Positions 56,534-64,000 of a DNA stretch of 64,000 bases are shown here, piece by piece. The notes under the pieces were generated by a model. The model saw only the letters and a program-made list of their open reading frames with translations, was not told the origin of the DNA and did not search any database. The stretch is from Lewinellaceae bacterium (GTDB lineage Bacteria; Bacteroidota; Bacteroidia; Chitinophagales; Saprospiraceae): NCBI GenBank assembly GCA_016713985.1, contig JADJOD010000022.1:95533-159532 (forward strand). Reading direction: 5' to 3'. Position numbers and translations under genes: made by a program. Every line of letters starts with the position of its first letter. Position 1 is the first letter of the stretch.

Positions 56534-58123
56534 ATGCGCCGCCAACTACTCACCCTGTTCAGTATCAGCCTTCTGCTCACTCCTTTGTTTGCACAAACCA
56601 CGCTTTTTTTTCCCCGAAACCTTCAAAAGCCGTATGAAAAAGGCACCCGAGGCTGGGATGGCAAACCCGGCCCCAATTATTGGCAGAACCGCGCCAATTA
56701 TGTGATCAAAGCCTCGCTGGAACCCAAAACCCGGCGGCTCAGCGGCGAAGCAACGGTGACCTATTTTAACAACAGCCCCGATACCCTCGATCGTATCCGG
56801 CTGAAACTCCAGCACGACCGGTATCGCAAAGGCAGCCAACGCGCCGGCGATGTGACTCCTTCCGACGTGAGCGACCAGGGCGTATCTGTCGAAATGCTCA
56901 GTTACAATGGCCAGCCGGTAGATGCCAAAAACCAGCGCCGGGCCAACACATTTCTGGATATATCACTGAAAAACAGTCCGTTACCGCCAAAAAGCACGGC
57001 TACCGTGGCCATCAAATGGGCCTATACTTTGCCCGCAGGTGAAGATGCCGCCCGCGAATGTGTGTGCGACAGCACCACGTTTTTTGTCCCCTACTGGTAT
57101 CCGCAAATCGCCGTGTACGACGATTTGAACGGCTGGGCCTCTCATCCGTATACGGGTTTGCAGGAGTTTTACCACGAATTTGGCGATTACGACGTGACCA
57201 TCACCCTTCCGCAGGGGTTCCAGGTGTGGGCAACGGGTGAATGGCAAAACGCCGCAGAAATGCTGGAAAAAACCTACTTCGATCGCTGGAATAAAGCACA
57301 TACAGCCGCCGATGTGATTGCTGTTTTTTCAGAAAAAGAACTGAAAGCGGGCGGCGTTTATAAAAAAAACAGCCAAAACGTGTTTAAATTCAAAGCCTCC
57401 GATGTGCCCGACTTTGCCTTTGCGGCCAGCGATCATTATAACTGGGACGCCACTTCGGTGGTTGTGGACGACAAAACGGGGCGCCGCACATTTGTCAGCG
57501 CCGCTTATAATACCAGCTCGACGGACTACCCCCAGGTGGCGCGTATTGCCGCCGACGGCATCCGCCTGATGAGCACTTACCTGCCGGGTTATCCCTTCCC
57601 TTACCCGTCTATGAGCGTTTTTAACGGCAACGACGGCATGGAATATCCCATGATGTGCAACGATGCCAGTACGGCGCCCAATTCCCCGATGACACTCACG
57701 ATCCATGAAGTGAGTCATACTTATTTCCCGTTTATGATGGGAATCAACGAACAGGATTACGCCTGGATGGACGAAGGCTGGGCCTCATTTTTCGACTACA
57801 CCCTGTCCGACTCGCTCAGCGGCCACAAACAGGGACGGATGCGCGGTTATTCCATGGTTGCCGGTACGGAAAACGACGTGCCGCCTATGGTGCGTTCCCG
57901 CAACCTGACCACGGGGTATCGCAACGCCGCCTACCAGCGCCCGCAAAATGCGTACATGACCTTGCTTGATCTGCTCGGTTACGAAACCTTTCATCGCTGC
58001 ATGACCGTATATATGGACCGCTGGAAAGGAAAACACCCCGCTCCGTTTGACTTTTTTAATACCTGGAATGACGCTTCGGGCCAAAACCTCGACTGGTTCT
58101 GGCGTCCCTGGTTTTTCGACTGA
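56534..58123 (+). CDS. M1 family metallo-aminopeptidase, apparently C-terminally truncated
   Basis: A 529-aa secreted peptidase, signal peptide ending near TPLFAQT. The zinc site is HEVSHTYFPF with the second Glu in YAWMDEGWASFF (HExxH-x18-E). The exopeptidase-type GMEYP in NDGMEYPMMCND replaces the usual GAMEN. The reading frame ends directly after DWFWRPWFFD, although homologues of this type usually carry about 100 more residues. The following sequence has no similar continuation. The catalytic core is intact, so it may be active. Confidence 0.88.
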   Translation: MRRQLLTLFSISLLLTPLFAQTTLFFPRNLQKPYEKGTRGWDGKPGPNYWQNRANYVIKASLEPKTRRLSGEATVTYFNNSPDTLDRIRLKLQHDRYRKGSQRAGDVTPSDVSDQGVSVEMLSYNGQPVDAKNQRRANTFLDISLKNSPLPPKSTATVAIKWAYTLPAGEDAARECVCDSTTFFVPYWYPQIAVYDDLNGWASHPYTGLQEFYHEFGDYDVTITLPQGFQVWATGEWQNAAEMLEKTYFDRWNKAHTAADVIAVFSEKELKAGGVYKKNSQNVFKFKASDVPDFAFAASDHYNWDATSVVVDDKTGRRTFVSAAYNTSSTDYPQVARIAADGIRLMSTYLPGYPFPYPSMSVFNGNDGMEYPMMCNDASTAPNSPMTLTIHEVSHTYFPFMMGINEQDYAWMDEGWASFFDYTLSDSLSGHKQGRMRGYSMVAGTENDVPPMVRSRNLTTGYRNAAYQRPQNAYMTLLDLLGYETFHRCMTVYMDRWKGKHPAPFDFFNTWNDASGQNLDWFWRPWFFD

Positions 58124-58278
58124 CCCTGGGAATGAGAACAATTCCCGATTCGGAGCCCAAGGACAACAAATTTACCACCGGCGGATAAAGGTTTACGGTG
58201 GACAATAAATTGCAAAATCCGTATCTTTACACCCTAACAACCTGATTCTCTAACCTTTCAAACGAACGACTGCACGAT

Positions 58279-58929
58279 ATGAAAACGAATAGTTTGCTTA
58301 CTTATCTCCTCTATGCATTGCTCGCCACCCTGTTAGTTGCAGCGGGTTATAAAGCCTGCCAGATGCAAAAGGAAAAACAGATCAAAGCCCAGGAACAACA
58401 GGAATGGCAGGAAACGCTGCGCAAATTATATCCGGAAACCGATACTACCGGCGGCGGCAGTGCCTACATAGGCAATGACCAGACGACTCAGCCCGCCAAT
58501 AATAAACCGTCCACCACCATAAAAGACGGCATCGAAGACGAGCCGGCTCCTGCTGCCAAAAGCACAACACCCACTACTGCCCAGCAAAATACGGGCAAAA
58601 CAACCACGGCTACGCCTTCAACCGCCACTACCACAACACCCAAAACCACCACTACAAAAGGCGCTTCCGCCCCGGTCGCCGGAGCGGGATCCGGTCGTTG
58701 GGAAGTGCGCGCGGGGACGTTTACGTACAAAGACGGAGCGCGTGAACGCCTCGAAGAGGTGATCAAAATGGGTTACACCAATGCCGAAATTGGCAAAACC
58801 AACGGCGGGAAATATGCGGTTGTAGTCGTATTGCGCACCAACAACAAGGCAAAAGCCATCCAGGTTGGCGACCAGCTGGAGAAGCGGGGAATTGACGCCT
58901 TTGTATACGACCGGAATAAGAAAAACTGA
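58279..58929 (+). CDS. SPOR-domain membrane protein
   Basis: A 216-aa protein with one N-terminal transmembrane helix (about 8-24, LLYALLATLLVAAGYKACQ), a long Thr/Pro/Lys-rich linker (60-145) and a C-terminal SPOR domain (WEVRAGTFTYKDGARERLEE; KYAVVVVLRTNNKAKAI). SPOR domains bind denuded peptidoglycan at the division site. The protein is likely part of the divisome or envelope remodelling. Partners are not adjacent. Confidence 0.86.
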   Translation: MKTNSLLTYLLYALLATLLVAAGYKACQMQKEKQIKAQEQQEWQETLRKLYPETDTTGGGSAYIGNDQTTQPANNKPSTTIKDGIEDEPAPAAKSTTPTTAQQNTGKTTTATPSTATTTTPKTTTTKGASAPVAGAGSGRWEVRAGTFTYKDGARERLEEVIKMGYTNAEIGKTNGGKYAVVVVLRTNNKAKAIQVGDQLEKRGIDAFVYDRNKKN

Positions 58930-59028
58930 CCGGCATTTAAACGTTATTAGGATCATCGATCGCCATTATGTCATTCAGCATATCATGAAAATGACGCAAT
59001 GACGATTGATGACCCTGATGACGACCGA

Positions 59029-59870
59029 TTACTGTTCAAACCGAAGGTGTTTTACGGTTTGCCCTTTGTTGATCAATTGTTTGAGTGAATCCACGCCGAT
59101 TTTCAGGTGGCGTTCAGCGAAGTTGGCTGTCACTTCCTTGTCGCTGGCTTCGGTTTTGACCCCTTCGTGAGTCATGGGCATGTCACTCACCAGAAGCAGG
59201 GCTCCTGCGGGCATCTGGTTTTTAAAAGCGGCGACAAAAATTGTGGCTGTTTCCATGTCGATGGCGATGCAGCGCAGGTCGCGAAGGCGCTGCTTAAAGT
59301 CTTCCCGGTGTTCCCACAGGCGTTTGTTGGTGGTGTACACCACACCCGTCCAGTAGTCGCGCTCGTAGTCGCGGTTTTGAGGGCGAATGCCGGCAAAGCC
59401 GGCACTTCAGGCGGCAGGTAGTCGTCGCTGGTTCCTTCCCCACGTATGGCGGCAATCGGCAGAATGAGGTCGCCGAGGTGATTTTTCCCGGTTTTTAAAC
59501 CGCCGCATTTTCCGAGGAACAATACCGCTTTTGGATGAATTGCCTCCAGCAGGTCGATCACCAGGCCCGCATTGGGGCTGCCGATCCCGAAATTGATGAT
59601 CGTAATTCCATCGGCGGTAGCAGCCTGCATCGGCCGGTCCGTGCCTAAAATATCGACGCCATATTTTTCAGCGAACGATTTCACATAACCGCCAAAGTTG
59701 ACGAGCAGGATGTATTCGCCGAAAGCTTCCAGCGGCATGCCCGTGTAGCGTGGCAGCCAGTCATTGACGATTTTTTCTTTTGCCGTCTTTTCGTGCGCGT
59801 GGTTTTTTTTGGCCACCTCGTCGAGGTCGTGCTGGGTGAGGCGGTGGGGTTTGTTGGTCAGCTCGTCCAT
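59029..59870 (-). CDS. amn: AMP nucleosidase, one frameshift
   Basis: Splits AMP into adenine and ribose-5-phosphate. A 280-aa protein after correction, a short Bacteroidota form lacking the regulatory N-terminal domain of E. coli Amn. Features: VLFLGKCGGLKTGKNHLGDL, IAAIRGEGTSDDYLPPEVPA, IAIDMETATIFVAAFKNQMP and LLLVSDMPMTHEGVKT. The frame is broken at the TTT run 59395-59397; adding one T restores FAGIRPQNRDYERDYWTGVV. Independent of neighbours. Confidence 0.88.
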
Positions 59871-59891
59871 AATTTTCTAAAGTTACTGGTT

Positions 59892-62833
59892 TTACTTCAT
59901 TGCCCGATACACCACACCCTGCAATTTCGGGCGGAAATCGCCTGAGATCAGTTTGTTGTTCTCCATCGTCGGATAGGTCCGATTGGATAAAAACATAAAA
60001 ATCAGGTTGTTATCCGGATCTGCCCAGGCGCCGATGCCGGTGAAACCCGTATGCCCGAACGTATTCGGGCCTGCCAGGGGGCTTACATTCTGGCTCTCTT
60101 TTTCGTTCAATTCTTTCATGTCGAAACCGATTCCCCTGCGTGTGCTGCGCTCGTAACGTGTAGTGAACATCTTCACGGTTTCGGGTTTCAAATAGGTAAT
60201 GCCGCCATAACTGCCCCCGTTCAGCAGCATCTGGAAAATCTTCGCCAGATCATTGGCGTTGCTGAACAATCCTGCGTGACCACTTACACCGCCCAGCATA
60301 GCGGCTCCCATATCGTGTACGTACCCTTGCAGCCGCTGCTGGCGGAAGTAACGGTCTTCTTCCGTGGGCACACAGCGCAGGGTCAGACCTTTCTGCCAGG
60401 GGTTGTACGTCGTGGTGGCGAGGCCGAGGGGGCGGTAGAAATTTTGTTCCGCAAACAAATTAACGGGTTGACCTGTAATGTTTTGAATCGCGCGGGCGGT
60501 CAGGAAAAGGTCAAGATCAGAATACCTGTACTTCTTCTCCCCGAGCGGGCTGTTAAAAATTTGCAGCCAAATTGAATCCACCCACCTGTTATCCATAAAC
60601 ATGCCCGGTGCAACGGGGATTTCCGAGTCCTGGTCCATTTCCCGGTGGTAAATATGCGCGTCGGGAAGGCCGTTTTCGAGCGTCGCTTTGTAAAACGGAA
60701 TCCAGGCCAGCAAACCGGCGTGATGTACGAGTATTTCCCTGACTTTTAATGATTTTTTATCGGTCGCCGACAATTCCGGCACGTATCTGGCCATCGCCGA
60801 ATCGAGGCCAAGTTGGCCGTTTTCCACTAATTTCATGGTCGAAATCGTTGTGGCCGCCACTTTTGTCACCGATGCCAGGTCGTATATACTTTCCGTCGTA
60901 ACAGGCACCGTTTGGTCATAGGTTTGAAAACCGTAAGCTTTATACCACACGATTTTGTTGTCCTTGGCTACAAGGATCTGGCAACCCGGCGCCGCGCCGG
61001 TTCGGATGATCTCGTCAACCAGGCCGTCCATCAGAGCCAGGGTGTCGCTGTTGAGGCCGACCGCTTCCGGCAGGTCGTAGCCAAGTCGTTTCTGGGTATA
61101 CTTTTTTTCAATACCCTGACCATATTTTGCTGAAGAACAAGCGGTTACCGGGAGTTTTCCTTTCAAATCGCTGGCCCCGAAAAGGGCTTGGGCAGCCAGT
61201 TCCTGAGCGTATGAGTCTTCCGTGTATGCCTGCAAAAGCACGGGACAATCATCGAAATATTTCAGGCTGTACGGACTGCCGAACATAGTGACGGCAACGG
61301 TAGTCACGTCATTCAGCCGTCGAACAAGGTTTATCTGGCTGTCGGTGAGGCCAAAATTGTCCACTGCTTTCGTGCGGGTGCCGTGAAAACTGACCAGCAC
61401 CACGTCGAATTTGTCCAGGGTATCCAGGAGGCTGGTGGTGATCGTGGAGTCTATTTCTTTGCCCGCATTAAAGTGCGACATGGGTGCGTAATAGCCGCAG
61501 TAGGTTTGGAAAACGGTGCGGTTGGTATCCCCCAGCGCCAGGGTGGCGAACCGGTAATTATCCAGGTCGGGGAAACCCGCAATGCCCGGATTGTCGCGCA
61601 CGAGGGTAAGCGCTCCGGCGATCAACCGGCGTTTCAAAACCAAAGCTTCCGGCGTGTTTACATCGCGCCGGAGGCCGGCCAGCTCGGTGAATTGGGGCTT
61701 GAAAAGGCCGAGCCGGTATTTGGCGCGCAACACGCGTTTGACGCTGGCATGGATCGCTTCCCGGTCGAGTGTGCCGTTGGAGAGCGCTGCGGGTATGGCA
61801 AGCATGGTGGCTGCAATATCCGTCGGCAGCAACACCATGTCATTTCCGGCGCGCAACGCTTCGATGTCGGCATCGGCGGGATTAAAAAACTTTTTTTCAC
61901 CCCCTCCATTTCCATCGCATCGGTCATGATAAGTCCTTCAAAACCAATCTTTTTGCGCAGCAAATCGGCAATTGCAGGGCGACTCAGCGAGGTGGGGCGG
62001 TTGGGGCGGTTGTCGAGTGCCGGCACGTTCAAATGCGCCACCATCACCGAGCCGACGCCGGCCTGCGACAAGGCCCGGAAAGGAAAAAGTTCGAGACTGT
62101 CGAGCCTTTCGAGGCCGAACGGAACAAGCGGCAGGTCAAAATGCGAATCCATGTTGGTGTCGCCGTGACCCGGAAAGTGTTTGGCGCTGGCCAGCAAACC
62201 GCCGTCCTGCAAACCCATCATGTACTGGAATGCTTTGGCCGTCACGTTATACCGATCTTCGCCGTACGAGCGCTCGTTGATAACCGGGTTGGCCGCGTTG
62301 TTGTTGATGTCGGTATCGGGCGCAAAGTTGACGTTGACCCCCATACGCAGGCATTGGCGGGCAATTTCACGCCCCATGTCGTAGATGAGGCGGTTTTCCT
62401 GCACGGCCCCCAGCATCATGGCCCTGGGGAAAGAAACGGCGCTTCCGCGGTACCGCATACCCACGCCGTTTTCAAAATCTGCGGCGATCATCAGCGGCAG
62501 GCGTGGACTGGCGGACTGGTATCGGTTGGTCAGTGCCGCCTGTTTTTCCACCGTTCCGGCGAAGGTCGGATTGAAAAAACACAACCCGGCGGGTTTGTAA
62601 CGCCGGATCAGGTCTTCCACCTGCTGCTCGTAGGCCGAGTCCTTGTCGGCGTGGGCGCGCAGCATAAACAATTGCCCGATGCGCTCTTCCTCGGACAAAG
62701 CGTTGAATACAGAATCCACCCACAACGCTTCACGCGGGTCGGGTGAATAAGAAAAGTCGAAGGGGCGATGGTCGTTGGCCGACAAGGCCAGCAAAGCGCC
62801 GATTATCAGGCAGGAAGTTGTAATTCGATGCAC
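59892..62833 (-). CDS. Glycoside hydrolase family 3 fused to serine beta-lactamase-like domain, one frameshift
   Basis: An envelope enzyme of about 980 aa. The GH3 N-terminal domain has KHFPGHGDTNMDSHFDLPLV and FEGLIMTDAMEMEGV, whose Asp is the likely nucleophile. The frame breaks in a seven-T (A on the coding strand) run 61891-61897; adding one A gives KKKFFNPADADIEALRAGND. The GH3 C-terminal domain and then a class C beta-lactamase/esterase domain follow (SVTKVAATT, the S-x-x-K motif; YRYSDLDLF, the Y-x-D equivalent; GHTGFTG). The start is GTG 62831-62833, since a stop lies just upstream. The pair suggests beta-N-acetylglucosaminidase (NagZ-like) and peptidase/esterase activity on peptidoglycan. 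Confidence 0.88.
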
Positions 62834-62997
62834 GGGAAACGGTCGTTATTTGACCGTAAAGGTGGGGAAAAGTTAGGAAAGGTGGGAAGGTGCGTTTGGC
62901 ACTCAATCTGTCTTTTCAATGCTCGGAGTAAAAAACTAAAAAGAATCCTAACGATTCAGGATAATTAGAGAGCCTTACCATAGTCAAAGCGAAGTGG

Positions 62998-63970
62998 TTA
63001 TGAACGGCGGTATAGCGGCGTCGGCTTTCCGAGTCGCTGGAATTTGAAAGTCATAAGTGAATCAAGTTCTTTTTTGTATTGCTGTATATGTTCAAAAAAG
63101 TGGAGTACAGTTTTGCGAAAGTCCTTAAAATCAGGATAAAAGTGGGTGTTGATGCATTTTTTCCGCAGCAACTTCCACAATCGTTCAATGAGGTTCAAAT
63201 TGGGGGAATAAGGCGGTAAAAACACTTGATAATGCGCGGATTTTCCGTCAGCCAAGCCTGTAATTGAGTATTTCTTGATAGTATCGGGCATTGTCGCCGA
63301 TGACATAAATACGTTCTTTATCCGCATAACGTTGCTGATTTTGTCGTGCGTAATAGTAGCCTCGGCATTGATGGTATCCGCCTCATGGATGATGACTTCT
63401 TCTGATGGTGAGCGTTCATTGCCCCGTTAATATTGATGCGTCGACGTCCCGTGTTACTCGGTATTAATTTGTCCTGACCCTTTTGATCCAGGTACAAGAG
63501 GAGCGCGTATTGTGTTGAGGAGAACTGCATCTGCGAAAAGAATAACCCTCATTTTCAGTGATTTCTTCCAAAAATGGCTCAAATTCTACTAAAAATGCCT
63601 CTTGTTCAGATGTGTCTACATTCCTGGTAATCCTGATGTTTTCTTGTATACAAAACCAGTTTCTGCAAAATAGACCGAACCGCGCTTAAAGAATACTCTG
63701 ACCCCAAATGCCTCGTAAAATATACGCTTGAACCTCTTGGGAGGTGCAGTAAATACCTTCCGAAACTTGTTTCTCTATCGCTTGCAACGCTTCGGGGACT
63801 TAATTTGCTACCAAAAGGTACATAGTGCCGATCCAAATATTTATCCAGCCCATCTTTTGTCATACTTGCCGACAGTTGGTAATCGTACCGCGACCAATAC
63901 CCAGGATTAACTCAATCTCATCATAATCCTTACCCATGTCCAACAAGATCCAAGACCGACAATTTCATGT
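62998..63970 (-). mobile_element. Degraded IS630-family transposase (remnant)
   Basis: Pieces of one transposase are read in several frames. An N-terminal helix-turn-helix is near 63860-63960 (KLSVLDLVGHG, GKDYDEIELILGIGRGTI). A DDE core is seen as QYALLLYLDQKGQDKLIPSN, DKERIYVIGDNARYYQ (Asp) and FLPPYSPNLNLIERLWKLLR (Glu). The last frame, 62998-63327, is intact. At least five stops or frame changes make it non-functional. The ends and target duplication were not identified; it may continue past the window. Confidence 0.7.
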
Positions 63971-64000
63971 ACGCCCCTTTGTCACGCGTGTTGCCCCGCA

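Overview
The window looks like Bacteroidota chromosome, probably Saprospiria/Chitinophagia-like. Evidence: several secreted proteins with C-terminal type IX secretion (T9SS) sorting domains, a bacillithiol gene (bshA), a bTHX ribosomal gene, Bacteroidota-style promoters (TAnnTTTG), and many DUF families typical of the phylum. No plasmid or phage backbone is seen; mobile DNA is limited to an eroded IS630-type element at the right edge and a MITE-like repeat near the left edge.

Layout. 0-5.6 kb (minus strand) is a compact sphingolipid locus: serine palmitoyltransferase, a GNAT-fold acyltransferase (bacterial ceramide synthase candidate), an NAD(P) epimerase-type reductase (CerR candidate), a DEGS-like sphingolipid desaturase, and myo-inositol-phosphate synthase running off the left edge. 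Together they suggest desaturated, inositol-headed ceramide lipids. 6-11.3 kb: topoisomerase IV subunit A, a glyoxalase remnant, a DUF1275 membrane protein, fumarylacetoacetase. 11.5-18 kb: a tandem array of four T9SS exoproteins (three glycine-rich paralogues, one leucine-rich). 18-20.1 kb: poorly conserved, broken, AT-richer hypotheticals next to tRNA-Asp. 20.4-25 kb: accA with a promoter/operator-like palindrome, a DUF6913 gene, dapA, a YedK/HMCES-type gene, an EAD11-domain membrane protein. 25-34.5 kb: OmpA-like protein, CXXCH T9SS protein, TonB receptor with a two-component system, small secreted proteins, bTHX. 34.5-45.4 kb: nadA, bshA, DUF1684, FtsX/MacB permease, methyltransferase, lipoproteins, an ECF sigma factor with a membrane partner, polyprenyl synthase.

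45.6-52.7 kb (minus strand) is the most novel-looking region, a RiPP operon: a 64-aa double-glycine precursor whose core is rich in C-terminal tyrosines, a radical SAM/SPASM maturase, an unrecognised 287-aa protein with a possible HxD...H-x9-R (2OG/Fe(II) oxygenase-like) arrangement, a secreted alpha/beta hydrolase, a C39 peptidase-containing ABC exporter and an HlyD adaptor. 53-64 kb: GNAT, lipoprotein, an octamer-repeat hairpin, M43 and M1 peptidases, SPOR protein, AMP nucleosidase, GH3-beta-lactamase fusion, IS630 remnant.

Caution: at least a dozen genes, including the normally essential accA and dapA, carry single-base frameshifts, mostly in homopolymer runs. I read most as residual sequencing or assembly errors and annotate these genes across the break.
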